Assembly: GCF_001458395.1 (NCBI RefSeq)
Contig: NZ_CYSR01000010.1
Span: forward strand, 336,579-400,578
DNA length: 64,000 bases
Direction: 5' to 3'
From: Leisingera aquaemixtae
Lineage (GTDB): Bacteria > Pseudomonadota > Alphaproteobacteria > Rhodobacterales > Rhodobacteraceae
The notes below the pieces were generated by a model that worked only from the letters and a program-made list of their open reading frames with translations, did no database searches and was not told the origin of the DNA. The position numbers were made by a program, and so were the translations under genes. Each line of letters starts with the position of its first letter. Position 1 is the stretch's first letter. Positions 25,725 to 34,844 of the stretch are shown piece after piece.

Positions 25725-27119
25725 ATGACAGATCAATCCTCGAACCAGATGTGGGGCGGCCGCTTTGCCGCTGGCCCGGACGCGATCATGGAGGCAATCA
25801 ATGCCTCGATCGGGTTCGACAAGCGGATGGCGGCGCAGGACATTGCCGGCTCCAGGGCCCATGCGGCGATGTTGGCCGCCACAGGCGTCATTACGGATAA
25901 TGATGCCGAGGCCATTCGGGAAGGGCTGCTCACCGTTTTGTCAGAGATCGAGGGCGGAACCTTCCAGTTTTCCACCGCTCTGGAAGACATCCACATGAAT
26001 GTGGAGGCCCGCCTGAAGGAAATCATCGGCGAGCCTGCGGGCCGTCTGCACACGGGCCGGTCGCGCAATGACCAGGTGGCGACCGATTTCAAACTCTGGG
26101 TGCGCGACCAGCTGGACGCGGCGGAATCGGGCCTCTTGGCGCTGATCCGCGCGCTTCTGTCGCAGGCGGAGGCCGGCGCCGATTGGGTGATGCCGGGGTT
26201 CACCCACCTGCAGACCGCGCAGCCGGTGACCTGGGGCCACCACATGATGGCCTATGTGGAGATGTTCGGCCGCGACCTCAGCCGGGTGCGCGACGCCCGC
26301 GCCCGGATGAACGAATCGCCGCTGGGCGCGGCGGCGCTGGCCGGCACCTCCTTCCCGATCGACCGGGAGATGACAGCCAAGGCGCTGGGCTTCGACCGCC
26401 CGGCCGCCAACTCGCTGGATGCGGTGTCCGACCGCGACTTCGCGCTGGAGTTCCTGTCCTGCGCCTCGATCAGCGCGGTGCATCTGTCGCGCTTTGCCGA
26501 GGAGCTTGTGATCTGGTCCTCCGCCCAGTTCCGTTTCGTGACGCTCTCCGACCGTTTCTCCACCGGCTCGTCGATCATGCCGCAGAAAAAGAACCCGGAT
26601 GCGGCTGAACTGATCCGCGCCAAGGTGGGCCGGATCTTCGGCGCCAACACAGCGCTGATGATGGTGATGAAGGGGCTGCCGCTGGCCTATTCCAAGGACA
26701 TGCAAGAAGACAAGGAACAGGTGTTTGATGCCGCCGACAACTGGATGCTGGCGCTGGCAGCGATGGAAGGCATGGTCAAAGACATGACCGGCAACCGCGA
26801 GTCGCTGGCCGCCGCGGCAGGCTCCGGCTTCTCCACCGCCACCGACCTCGCCGACTGGCTGGTGCGGGTGCTGAAAGTACCGTTCCGCGATGCCCACCAC
26901 GTGACCGGCACGCTGGTCGCGATGGCCGAAAGCCGCGGCTGCGACCTGCCGGATCTTTCGCTGGCGGATATGCAGGGTGTGCACGAAGGGATCACCGACG
27001 ACATCTTCACTGTGCTTGGCGTTGAGAATTCGGTAAACTCGCGCATGTCTTATGGCGGTACCGCCCCCGCCCAGGTGCGCGCCCAGATCGCCCGCTGGAG
27101 AGAGATTCTGGGCGGCTGA
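25725..27119 (+). CDS. argH: Argininosuccinate lyase
   Basis: ArgH cleaves argininosuccinate to arginine and fumarate, the last step of arginine synthesis. The 464-residue protein carries the fumarase/aspartase superfamily signature [12 protein letters not shown] with the catalytic serine loop, [13 protein letters not shown], and [19 protein letters not shown]. It is followed by a small lipoprotein gene and then lysA, an order seen in many proteobacteria. Confidence 0.97.
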   Translation: MTDQSSNQMWGGRFAAGPDAIMEAINASIGFDKRMAAQDIAGSRAHAAMLAATGVITDNDAEAIREGLLTVLSEIEGGTFQFSTALEDIHMNVEARLKEIIGEPAGRLHTGRSRNDQVATDFKLWVRDQLDAAESGLLALIRALLSQAEAGADWVMPGFTHLQTAQPVTWGHHMMAYVEMFGRDLSRVRDARARMNESPLGAAALAGTSFPIDREMTAKALGFDRPAANSLDAVSDRDFALEFLSCASISAVHLSRFAEELVIWSSAQFRFVTLSDRFSTGSSIMPQKKNPDAAELIRAKVGRIFGANTALMMVMKGLPLAYSKDMQEDKEQVFDAADNWMLALAAMEGMVKDMTGNRESLAAAAGSGFSTATDLADWLVRVLKVPFRDAHHVTGTLVAMAESRGCDLPDLSLADMQGVHEGITDDIFTVLGVENSVNSRMSYGGTAPAQVRAQIARWREILGG

Positions 27120-27155
27120 GGCCGTCCGGGCCGGGCTGCTGCAAGGAGGCAGACA

Positions 27156-27335
27156 ATGCGTAATGCGATCTTTGCCCTGATCGGGCTGGCGGCGCTGGCC
27201 GCCTGCGGCGTCGACGGCGAGCCGGTGCAGCCGACGCTGAACGCCGGCGTTGGTGTCGGAAGCGGCGGAAGCGTGCATGTCGGCGGCGCGGTCGGGCTGC
27301 ATAAGGGGCCGGTCAGCGTCTATCTGGGGTTCTAG
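27156..27335 (+). CDS. Small lipoprotein, LptM/YifL-like
   Basis: 59 residues starting MRNAIFALIGLAALAACGVD. The lipobox LAAC gives a mature protein beginning CGVDGEPVQP, close to the CGxxGxxxxP opening of LptM, the lipoprotein that helps mature the LptDE lipopolysaccharide translocon. LptM genes typically lie just before lysA or dapF, as here (argH, lipoprotein, lysA). The mature part is then Gly/Val-rich (GVGVGSGGSVHVGGAVG) and ends VYLGF. AAGGAGG precedes ATG 27156. The LptM call rests on synteny plus the short motif and is not certain. Confidence 0.7.
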   Translation: MRNAIFALIGLAALAACGVDGEPVQPTLNAGVGVGSGGSVHVGGAVGLHKGPVSVYLGF

Positions 27336-27379
27336 CGGTGCCGCGCCCTTGATGCGCAACCGCTCAGCCACCATCTGAG

Positions 27380-27415
27380 AACCGCCCCTCTGCAACAGCC
27401 GGGGCGGTTTTTCTT
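27380..27415 (+). terminator. Terminator between the two small lipoprotein genes
   Basis: ACCGCCCC (27381-27388) pairs with GGGGCGGT (27401-27408), followed by TTTTC. The T-run ends within a few bases of the ribosome binding site of the next gene. Confidence 0.8.
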
Positions 27416-27428
27416 TGGAGATTGCGCG

Positions 27429-27599
27429 ATGAAGCCTGTTGTTATGTTTGCGGCATTGCTTGCACTTGCAGCCTGCGAGACCGGGGCGCCGGCAGCGGGG
27501 CGGCCGCAACAGCATGACACCGCCAAGTCCAGTGCGCCTGCCAAACCCGGTGTGAAAGTGTCCGGCTCGGCCCGGGTTGGGGTGTCTCATAGCTTCTAG
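27429..27599 (+). CDS. Second small lipoprotein, unknown function
   Basis: 56 residues starting MKPVVMFAALLALAACETG. The lipobox LAAC is clear; the mature part is Ala/Pro/Lys-rich and ends VSGSARVGVSHSF, a Gly/Ser/Val tail reminiscent of the neighbouring lipoprotein, so the two may be diverged duplicates. GGAG lies 8 bases before ATG 27429. It sits immediately after a terminator and therefore depends on readthrough or on a promoter I cannot see. Confidence 0.65.
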   Translation: MKPVVMFAALLALAACETGAPAAGRPQQHDTAKSSAPAKPGVKVSGSARVGVSHSF

Positions 27600-27660
27600 G
27601 CGCACGGCTTTTGCCCGTCCGGCCAGCCGGCCGTGGCGGGTGCGCTTTGCTGTGTTGCTG

Positions 27661-27717
27661 TTCTGCCAGTCCTGATCTGCTTGGCTTGATCTGCCAGTCT
27701 TGTTCTGCCTGTCCTGA
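27661..27717. repeat. Imperfect tandem repeat, four units of about 14-15 bases
   Basis: Units TTCTGCCAGTCCTGA, TCTGCTTGGCTTGA, TCTGCCAGTCTTG and TTCTGCCTGTCCTGA follow each other directly, with TCTGC beginning a fifth. All share TCTGC and a CTTGA/CCTGA end. Confidence 0.7.
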
Positions 27718-27988
27718 TCTGCTGCCGGTTCGGCAGCTGTCAGACGTAAGGAATGGCGGCGCCGCCAAGGGGCGGAGGCGGGACGGGAGGGTTTCTCCCG
27801 CACGCTGAACGTCGTCTTTGCGTGCCCGTGCCAAGGGGCCCTGTTCCAGGATGCCGGGGGTGTCAGGCCCGGCAGTGACCGCGATCAGGGAAAAGAATGC
27901 CGCATACCGCTTAAGATCGGGTGAGGGCAGCGTGCGCAGGGGGCGCAACCCCCGGGGCCGCGGCACCCGGGGGCCGCGGTTGCGCAGT

Positions 27989-28047
27989 GAGTATTTGGGG
28001 AAAGATGAAGGCGCGGCGCCCTCGTTTCATCTTTCTTCCAAATACTC
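27989..28047. repeat. Inverted pair of the dispersed intergenic repeat
   Basis: GAGTATTTGGGGAAAGATGA at the left is mirrored by TTCATCTTTCTTCCAAATAC at the right, with a short GC-rich centre containing GGCGCGGCGCC. The two arms would form a long hairpin in RNA. This is the only copy in the window present as a complete palindrome. Confidence 0.75.
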
Positions 28048-28136
28048 AAAAATCCCGGCGCGGCCGCTGGCTGGACGCCGGAGGGCTGGGCGGAATCATT
28101 TGATCCATCTGCCCCTTTTGCCCTAAACGCTGGGCC

Positions 28137-29402
28137 ATGGACCATTTTCTCTACCGCGACGGCGCGCTTTTCGCCGAAGACGTTCCCATCTCCGAGATCG
28201 CCGCGGCGGTGGGCACCCCGTTCTATGTCTATTCCACCGCCACTCTCTTGCGCCATTTCCGCCTGTTCGACGAGGCGCTGGAGGGCACCGATCATCTGGT
28301 CTGTTTCGCGATGAAAGCCGCCAGCAATCAGGCGATCCTGAAGACGCTGGCGCAGGCCGGCGCGGGCATGGATGTGGTCAGCCAGGGCGAATACCTGCGG
28401 GCCAGGGCGGCGGGCGTGCCGGGCGACAGGATCGTGTTTTCCGGCGTCGGCAAGACGGCAGAGGAAATCCGCGTGGCCATCACTGGCGGCATCCGCCAGT
28501 TCAACGTGGAATCCGAGCCCGAGATGGAGGTGATCAGCGCCGTGGCTGAGGCGCTGGGCACCAAGGCCCCGATCACCATCCGGGTGAACCCGGATGTGGA
28601 TGCCAAGACCCACGCCAAAATCGCCACCGGCAAATCCGAGAACAAGTTCGGCATCCCGATTGCCCGCGCCCGCGAGGTCTATGCCCGCGCCGCTGCGCTG
28701 CCCGGGCTGGAGGTGGTGGGGATCGACGTCCACATCGGCTCGCAGCTGACCGATCTGGAGCCGTTCCGTCTGGCCTACCAGAAGGTGGCGGAGCTGACGG
28801 ACGCCCTGCGCGCCGACGGCCACGACATCCGCCGCCTCGATCTCGGCGGCGGCCTGGGCATTCCTTACGAGCGCTCGAACTCCGCCCCGCCCTTGCCGGT
28901 GGAATACGGCCAGATGGTCAAGGAAACGCTTGGCCACCTCGGCTGCGAAATCGAGATCGAGCCGGGCCGCCTGATCGCGGGCAACGCGGGCCAGCTGGTG
29001 TCGAAAGTGATCTATGTGAAGTCGGGCGAGGGGCGCGATTTCCTGATCCTGGATGCGGCGATGAACGACCTGATCCGCCCGGCGATGTATGAGGCGCATC
29101 ACGACATCATCCCGGTTCAAGAACCCGAGGCAGGCACAGAAAGCCGGCCCTATGACATCGTCGGCCCGGTGTGCGAGACCGGCGACACCTTTGCCAAGCA
29201 GCGCGATCTGCCGCCGCTGTCTGGTGGTGATCTGGTCTCCTTCCGCAGTGCCGGCGCCTATGGCGCGGTGATGGCGAGCGAGTACAACTCCCGCCCGCTG
29301 ATCCCTGAAGTGCTGGTGCACGGGGATCAATTCGCGGTTATTCGCCGGCGGCCGGACTATGAAGAGATGATAAACCGCGATACCATCCCGGAGTGGCTCT
29401 GA
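28137..29402 (+). CDS. lysA: Diaminopimelate decarboxylase
   Basis: LysA decarboxylates meso-diaminopimelate to lysine. The 421-residue alanine-racemase-fold protein has the PLP lysine in CFAMKAASNQAIL, the HIGSQ motif (VDVHIGSQLTDLEPF), the glycine loop LDLGGGLGIPY, EPGRLIAGNAG, and the C-terminal dimer motif GPVCETGDTFAKQRDLP with the active-site Cys. ATG 28137 starts the family sequence MDHFLYRDGALFAEDVP. Confidence 0.97.
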   Translation: MDHFLYRDGALFAEDVPISEIAAAVGTPFYVYSTATLLRHFRLFDEALEGTDHLVCFAMKAASNQAILKTLAQAGAGMDVVSQGEYLRARAAGVPGDRIVFSGVGKTAEEIRVAITGGIRQFNVESEPEMEVISAVAEALGTKAPITIRVNPDVDAKTHAKIATGKSENKFGIPIARAREVYARAAALPGLEVVGIDVHIGSQLTDLEPFRLAYQKVAELTDALRADGHDIRRLDLGGGLGIPYERSNSAPPLPVEYGQMVKETLGHLGCEIEIEPGRLIAGNAGQLVSKVIYVKSGEGRDFLILDAAMNDLIRPAMYEAHHDIIPVQEPEAGTESRPYDIVGPVCETGDTFAKQRDLPPLSGGDLVSFRSAGAYGAVMASEYNSRPLIPEVLVHGDQFAVIRRRPDYEEMINRDTIPEWL

Positions 29403-29450
29403 AGCGGTCCGGACGCGATCCGGCGCGGGCCATCACAGCATGAGGCCCGA

Positions 29451-32063
29451 ATGCCCTTTGACAGACGTGCCGATCCGGTCCTGAGGAAACTGCGCTGGCC
29501 TGTGGCTTTGACGCAGGCGGGGCTTGTGGCGGAACGCGCGGTGCGCGCCTTCTGGCCGCTGGTTTCGGTGCTGATGGCGGCGCTGGCGGCGCTGATGCTG
29601 GGGCTGCATCAGCTGCTGCCGGACAGCGTGGTCTGGACGGGTGCGATTGCGGCTGTAGTTGCCGCCGCGGCCGCCTGCGGCTGGGGCGCCTGGCGGTTCC
29701 GCTGGCCGAGCCGGGCCGCGGCGCTGGAGCGGCTGGACGCGGCCTTGCCGGGCCGTCCGGTCAGCGCCCTGCTGGACACCCAGGCAATTGGCGCTGAGGA
29801 CGCCGCCTCCGTCGCGTTGTGGCAGGCGCACCAGCGCCGGATGGCCGCTGCCGCCGCGCAGGCCCGCGCCCCTGCGCCCGACCTGAACGTCGCGTCCGCC
29901 GACCCCTATGCGCTGCGCTACTTGGCGATGCTGTTTCTGGCGGTTGCGCTCCTGTTCGGCTCGATCTGGCAGGTGGCCTCGGTCAGGGATCTGGGCACCG
30001 GCGGCCCGGCGGCCCTGAGCGGTCCGGCCTGGGAGGGCTGGGCGGATCCGCCCGCCTATACCCGCCTGCCGGTGCTCTACCTGAACGATCAGCCCGAAGG
30101 GGTGCTGAAACTGCCCGAAGGCAGCCGTGTCACCCTGCGGTTCTATGGTGAAGCCGGGGCGCTGACGCTGTCGGAAGGCATCTCTGACCCAGCCGCGGAG
30201 CAGCCGCCGGCGCCGGAGGGCGCAATGGCCTTCGATGTGACCCGCAACGGCGGCTTTTCCATTGAGGGGAACGGCGGGCGCAACTGGCAGGTGGAGGTGA
30301 TCCCGGATCATCCGCCCGGCATCGCGGTGGCCGGCCAGCCGGAGCTGGAGACTGACGGCTTCACCTCGCTCGCCTTCAGCGCCCGGGATGATTACGGCGT
30401 CGCCGGCGGGCAGGTGCGGATCAGCCTGGATCTGGCCGCGGTGGAGCGGCAGCACGGGCTGGCCGCCGACCCCGACCCGCGCGAGGCGCTGGTGCTAGAC
30501 CTGCCGCTGCCCCTGTCCGGCTCGCGCGAGGACTTCACCGAAAAGCTGATCGAGGATTTTGCCCGCCATCCCTGGGCCAACCTGCCGGTGGTCTTCACCC
30601 TGTCCGCCATGGATGAGTCGGGCCAGTCCTCCGCCGCTGCGGGGTTTGGCGCCGAGCTGCTGACCCGCCGGTTCTTTGACCCGCTGGCGGCGGCAGTGAT
30701 CGAACAGCGCCGCGACCTGCTGTGGGCGCGTGCCAATGCGGTGCGGGTGGCGCAGATCCTGCGCACCCTGTCGCACCGTCCGGACGGGCTGTTCCGCGAT
30801 TATGGCGATTACCTGCGGCTGCGTACCATCCTGCGGCGGCTGGAAAGCTACACCGTGCAGGGCTCCATTCCCGAACCGCGGCAGGCAGAGATCGCCGCCG
30901 CGCTGTGGGATCTGGCGATGCAGCTGGAAGAGGGCGACGTGGGCGATGCGCTGGAGCGGATGCGCCGGGCGCAGGAGCGGCTGAGCCAGGCGATGCGCGA
31001 CGGCGCCAGCGAGCAGGAGATCGCCCGCCTGATGCAGGAGCTTCGCGAGGCGACTCAGGATTATCTGCGCCAGCTGAGCCGGATGGCGGAATCCAATGGC
31101 GAGATGATGGACCCAGGCGACATGCCCGAGGACATGATGACACTCAGCCAGGATGACCTGCAGGCGATGATGGACCGCATCCAGGAACTGATGGAGCAGG
31201 GCCGCATGGCCGAGGCCGAGCAGGCGCTGCGCGAATTCCAGCAGATGATGGAAAACATGCGGATGACCCGCTCGCAGCAGGGCCAGGGGCAGGGCGATCA
31301 GGGCCGCGAGGCGATGGAGGGGCTGGCGGAGACCCTGCGCGAGCAGCAAGGCCTGTCGGATCAGGCCTTCCGCGACCTCCAGGAACAGTTCAACCCCGGC
31401 GCCCGCAGCGGCGAGAGCCAGGGCAACGAGGGCCGTGACGGCGGCCTGGGCCGCGGCCAGAGCCACCAGGGCGGCCAGGGCGGCGACAGCGGCGCGGGCG
31501 AAGGCGGCGAGGGGGCGGACAGCCGCAACCCGGATGGACAGGGCGGCCAGGGCGGCAGCGGCCGCGAGCAGCCGGGGCAGGGCGGCTCGCTGGCGGACCG
31601 TCAGCAGGCCTTGCGCCAGCAGCTGCAGCAGCAGCGCGACGGGCTGCCGTATCTGAGCGGCGAGGCCGGAGAGGCCGCGCGCGAGGCACTGGACCGTGCT
31701 GGCCGCGCCATGGAGGGCGCCGAGGACGCGCTGCGCGGCGGCGACAATGCCGAAGCCATCGACCGCCAGTCGGACGCCATGGAGGCGCTGCGGGAAGGGA
31801 TGCGCAGCCTGGGCGAGGCGCTGGCCCAGCGTGACGACGGCCAGCGCAACGGCCAGGGGCAGCCGTCGTCCACGGCGCAGGGCGACCGGCTGGACCCGCT
31901 GGGCCGCAGCAACGGCTCGGTCGATGACGGCGGCAAGGTTGGCGAGGGCAACGCCTACCGCCGGGCCTGGGACCTGCTGGAGGATATCCGCCGCCGGGCC
32001 GGCGAGCGCGAGCGCACCGAGCGCGAGCGCAGCTATCTGCAGCGGCTGCTGGACCGGTTCTGA
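29451..32063 (+). CDS. TIGR02302/DUF4175 family large membrane protein
   Basis: 870 residues. Two N-terminal membrane helices (about 35-52 and 62-78) and a third at about 155-172 are followed by a periplasmic-looking beta-rich region to about 420 (PAYTRLPVLYLNDQPEGVLK). Then come long Met/Gln/Glu-rich helices (510-620) with many LxxAM and EQMxQ patterns, a Gly/Gln-rich low-complexity segment (about 645-720, QGGQGGDSGAGEGGEGADS) and a terminal helix. This is the layout of the alphaproteobacterial family TIGR02302, whose function is unknown. It is the only gene between lysA and the convergent zinc-ribbon gene. Confidence 0.88.
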   Translation: MPFDRRADPVLRKLRWPVALTQAGLVAERAVRAFWPLVSVLMAALAALMLGLHQLLPDSVVWTGAIAAVVAAAAACGWGAWRFRWPSRAAALERLDAALPGRPVSALLDTQAIGAEDAASVALWQAHQRRMAAAAAQARAPAPDLNVASADPYALRYLAMLFLAVALLFGSIWQVASVRDLGTGGPAALSGPAWEGWADPPAYTRLPVLYLNDQPEGVLKLPEGSRVTLRFYGEAGALTLSEGISDPAAEQPPAPEGAMAFDVTRNGGFSIEGNGGRNWQVEVIPDHPPGIAVAGQPELETDGFTSLAFSARDDYGVAGGQVRISLDLAAVERQHGLAADPDPREALVLDLPLPLSGSREDFTEKLIEDFARHPWANLPVVFTLSAMDESGQSSAAAGFGAELLTRRFFDPLAAAVIEQRRDLLWARANAVRVAQILRTLSHRPDGLFRDYGDYLRLRTILRRLESYTVQGSIPEPRQAEIAAALWDLAMQLEEGDVGDALERMRRAQERLSQAMRDGASEQEIARLMQELREATQDYLRQLSRMAESNGEMMDPGDMPEDMMTLSQDDLQAMMDRIQELMEQGRMAEAEQALREFQQMMENMRMTRSQQGQGQGDQGREAMEGLAETLREQQGLSDQAFRDLQEQFNPGARSGESQGNEGRDGGLGRGQSHQGGQGGDSGAGEGGEGADSRNPDGQGGQGGSGREQPGQGGSLADRQQALRQQLQQQRDGLPYLSGEAGEAAREALDRAGRAMEGAEDALRGGDNAEAIDRQSDAMEALREGMRSLGEALAQRDDGQRNGQGQPSSTAQGDRLDPLGRSNGSVDDGGKVGEGNAYRRAWDLLEDIRRRAGERERTERERSYLQRLLDRF

Positions 32064-32126
32064 GAGCCGGGCGGGCGCGCCGGAAAAGCTGTCAGTTCAA
32101 GAGGGGTATGTGAGAGGCCGGCTGCG

Positions 32127-33050
32127 TTACTGCGCGGCTGTCAGGGTTTTCACCTGCGCATCCAGCCACAGCCGCATCTGATCCACCCGACTGACATAGC
32201 CGCTGAGCGCGGGCTCCGCCTGCGGCAGTTTCTCGGCAATCAGGCTGGCATTGTCATAGACAATCACCATCACCAGCGCCGCAATCAGCGACAGGGAAAA
32301 GCCGCGGGCAAAATTGTTCTTGCGCCGCAACGGCAGCTCTTCCGTGGCCGCATACTGGGCCGGCGCGCCGCTGCCGGCAGAGCGCAGGGTGGAGTTGATC
32401 TCTTCGATGTCCGGCAGCAGCTCCTTGCGGGAGCCGCTCTCGGCGGCGGCCAGCTGGCGCGGATCCTCGCCGCGGATGCGGGCCATCCGGTCGCGGGCCT
32501 GACGGCTGCGGCGGGCGGTCTCGTCTTCGGGGGCGATGGCCTCCTCCAGCCCCAGGTCGGGCTGGGTCTCCAGGCTTTGGCTTTCTGCCGCCCGCAGCGA
32601 GGCTTCGCGCTCGGCCTCCTCGCGCAGGATGCCGCTCAGGGCCGGATCAAGTGCGCGCGCGCGCTGCGGCTGCGGTTCGGCCTGCTGAGGCGGTGTGTCC
32701 TCGGCTGCGTCCTGCGCAAAACCGTCCGGAGTGTCTGCGCGGCTGCCTGCGAAAAAGTCTGCCGCCTCATCTTCGATGCCGCTGCGCTCTGAGGCAGGTT
32801 CCGCGGCATCGTCGGCGGCTTCTTCAGCGGCCTGCCGCGGGGCTGCGGCCGCAGCGTGCTGCTCCGGCTCTTCTGCGGCCTCAGCCGGGGCGGCGGCGTC
32901 CTCTGCCGGCGGGGCAGCCGCCGTTTCCGCAGCGGCGGCCTGGAACCAGGTCTGGCCGCAGTCGGAACATTGCACATCCCGCCCTTCCGCAGGGATCACA
33001 TCCTCCGGCACTTCGTATTCGGCTGCACAATTCGGGCAGGTCAGGCGCAT
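32127..33050 (-). CDS. MJ0042-type zinc-ribbon membrane protein
   Basis: 307 residues. The N-terminal zinc ribbon has CPNCAAEYEVP and CSDCGQTWF, two CxxC pairs as in MJ0042-type fingers. A long Ala/Glu-rich acidic linker (about 45-225) follows, then a membrane helix (GFSLSLIAALVMVIVYDNA, about 250-270) and a short external tail. The zinc ribbon would face the cytoplasm. Family members are common in Rhodobacterales and uncharacterised. Two adjacent ATGs, 33053 and 33050; the second is better spaced from GAGGAG. Divergent from ftsE across about 220 bases. Confidence 0.85.
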   Translation of the reverse strand: MRLTCPNCAAEYEVPEDVIPAEGRDVQCSDCGQTWFQAAAAETAAAPPAEDAAAPAEAAEEPEQHAAAAAPRQAAEEAADDAAEPASERSGIEDEAADFFAGSRADTPDGFAQDAAEDTPPQQAEPQPQRARALDPALSGILREEAEREASLRAAESQSLETQPDLGLEEAIAPEDETARRSRQARDRMARIRGEDPRQLAAAESGSRKELLPDIEEINSTLRSAGSGAPAQYAATEELPLRRKNNFARGFSLSLIAALVMVIVYDNASLIAEKLPQAEPALSGYVSRVDQMRLWLDAQVKTLTAAQ

Positions 33051-33270
33051 CATGCTCTCCTCGGCACCATCCCGCCGCCCGGCGGGCGGGCGGGTTGTTT
33101 TTCAACGGATTATATGGGTCCGCGTCCGGCGGCGAAAGAGACAATCGGCCGGACGCCGCAGCCCTTGGCTTCCCGGCAACAGAGCCCCCATTGAAACTGC
33201 CGGCCCCTTGGGGCAAAACACCGGAGCAAAATACCGGGGCGCCAAACCGGGGCGCATTCAGGGGGCGGCA

Positions 33271-33948
33271 GTGATCGAGCTGGAAAATGTGGGCTACAAC
33301 TACGGCGGCGGCGAGCTGCTGGATGCCGTGTCGGTGCAGCTGGCACCGGGCTCGTTCCACTTCCTGACCGGGCCGTCCGGTGCGGGAAAGACGACGCTGC
33401 TGAAACTCTGCTACGGCGCGCTAACCCCGACCTCGGGCCGGGTGCGCGCCTTCAACATGGATGTGCACGGGCTGGACCGCGACCAGATGGCCTATCTGCG
33501 CCGCCGCGTCGGCGTGGTGCATCAGGACTGCCGGTTTTTGGACCATCTGCCGGTGATCGAGAACATCGCCCTGCCGCTGCTGGTGTCGGGCCGCGAGCTG
33601 GGCCACGAGGAAGCCAACCTTCATGAGCTGCTGAACTGGGTGGGCCTCAGCGAGCGCGCCCATGCGCTGCCGCCGGAGCTGTCGGGCGGCGAGCGCCAGC
33701 GGGCCGCGCTGGCGCGCTCGGTGATCCTGTCGCCGGATGTGATCATCGCGGATGAGCCCACCGGCAACGTCGACTGGGAGATGTCGCAGCGGCTGCTGCA
33801 GCTTCTGGTGGAGCTGAACCGGATGGGCAAGACGATCCTGGTCGCCACCCATGACCTGTCGCTGATCCGGGCCGCCAAGAACCAGGTGCAGGCGCGGGTG
33901 CTGCGGATCTCCAACCGGCAATTGCAGCTGGCGGGGGCGGACCTATGA
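33271..33948 (+). CDS. ftsE: Cell division ATP-binding protein FtsE
   Basis: FtsE is the ATPase of the FtsEX complex that activates periplasmic murein hydrolases at the septum. The 225-residue protein has Walker A (LTGPSGAGKTTLLKL), the ABC signature (LSGGERQRAALARS) and Walker B (VIIADEPTGNVDW). GTG 33271 begins MIELENVGYNYGGG; longer upstream frames carry Ser/Ala-rich shadow sequence of the opposite gene. ftsX overlaps it by 4 bases. Confidence 0.95.
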   Translation: MIELENVGYNYGGGELLDAVSVQLAPGSFHFLTGPSGAGKTTLLKLCYGALTPTSGRVRAFNMDVHGLDRDQMAYLRRRVGVVHQDCRFLDHLPVIENIALPLLVSGRELGHEEANLHELLNWVGLSERAHALPPELSGGERQRAALARSVILSPDVIIADEPTGNVDWEMSQRLLQLLVELNRMGKTILVATHDLSLIRAAKNQVQARVLRISNRQLQLAGADL

Positions 33949-34844
33949 CCGACAGCAAGCTGCACAAGCTGATCCTGGGTGACACCCAGGCCAACCGGGT
34001 GGTGCCGCCCACCGGCTTCACCGCCCAGCTGACGCTGTTTGTGGCGGGTGCGATGGGGTTTCTGGCGGTGTTTGCCCTGGCGCTGTCGATGGCCTCTGGC
34101 CGTCTGGCCGACCGCTGGGCCTCGGAACTGGCGCGCGCCGCCACCCTGCGCATCAACGCCCCGGCAGAGCAGCGCGTGGCGCAGACCGAGGCGGCGCTGG
34201 AAATCCTGCGCCAGACGCCGGGTGTCGCAACCGCCCGCGCCCTGAGCGGCGAGGAGCAGGCGGCGCTGCTGGCGCCCTGGTTCGGCTCCAGCCTGCCTGC
34301 GGGCAGCCTGCCGCTGCCGCAGCTGATCGAGGTGACCGCGGATGATCCCGGCTATGACCCGGCGGGGCTGCGGCTGCGGCTGCAGGCCGAGGTGCCCGGC
34401 GCGGTGCTGGACGATCACACCCGCTGGCGCGAGCCGCTGGTGGACGCGGCACGCTCGCTGCGGCGGCTGGCCTGGGTGTCGATCCTGCTGATCGGCGGCG
34501 CCACCGCGGCAATGATCACCCTGGCGGCCAACGCCGCGCTGGCGGCCAATGCCCAGGTGATCGAGGTGCTGCGGCTGGTCGGCGCGCTCGACAGCTATAT
34601 CGCCCAGGCCTTCATCCGCCGCTTCACCCTGCGGGCGCTGACCGGCGCCGCGGCGGGTGTGGTTCTGGGCATGATCGGGGTCTGGCTGATGCCGGAAGCC
34701 TCGGATGAGGGCGGTTTCCTGACCGGCCTCGGTTTTCAGGGGTGGGGCTGGCTGGTGCCGCTGCTGATCCCGCCGCTGGGCGCGCTGGTGGCCTTTGCCG
34801 CCACCACCCGTGCCGCCACCAAACGTTTGGGAGAGCTGTCTTGA
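33945..34844 (+). CDS. ftsX: Cell division protein FtsX
   Basis: The membrane subunit of FtsEX. 299 residues with a cytoplasmic N-terminus, a first membrane helix (TLFVAGAMGFLAVFALALSM, about 27-47), an extracytoplasmic domain (about 50-165) and three more helices near 175-195, 225-245 and 265-290, ending in a short charged tail. This is the usual four-helix FtsX topology. ATG 33945 overlaps ftsE as ATGA; its own TGA overlaps the TTG start of plsC. Confidence 0.92.
   Translation: MTDSKLHKLILGDTQANRVVPPTGFTAQLTLFVAGAMGFLAVFALALSMASGRLADRWASELARAATLRINAPAEQRVAQTEAALEILRQTPGVATARALSGEEQAALLAPWFGSSLPAGSLPLPQLIEVTADDPGYDPAGLRLRLQAEVPGAVLDDHTRWREPLVDAARSLRRLAWVSILLIGGATAAMITLAANAALAANAQVIEVLRLVGALDSYIAQAFIRRFTLRALTGAAAGVVLGMIGVWLMPEASDEGGFLTGLGFQGWGWLVPLLIPPLGALVAFAATTRAATKRLGELS

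Larger units (their letters stand above)
27600..28136. other. 537-base intergenic region rich in repeats, between lipoprotein gene and lysA
   Basis: No convincing gene. It holds a tandem array of 14-15-base units at 27661-27717, GC-rich dyads around 27938-27987 (GCGCAACC matched by GGTTGCGC), and at 27989-28047 an inverted pair of the dispersed intergenic repeat. Short open frames on both strands lack ribosome binding sites. Confidence 0.7.

Noticed and set aside
32695-33270. An upstream extension of the ftsE frame by 192 codons
   Set aside because: The added sequence is a Ser/Ala-rich shadow of the zinc-ribbon gene on the opposite strand; FtsE begins at GTG 33271.
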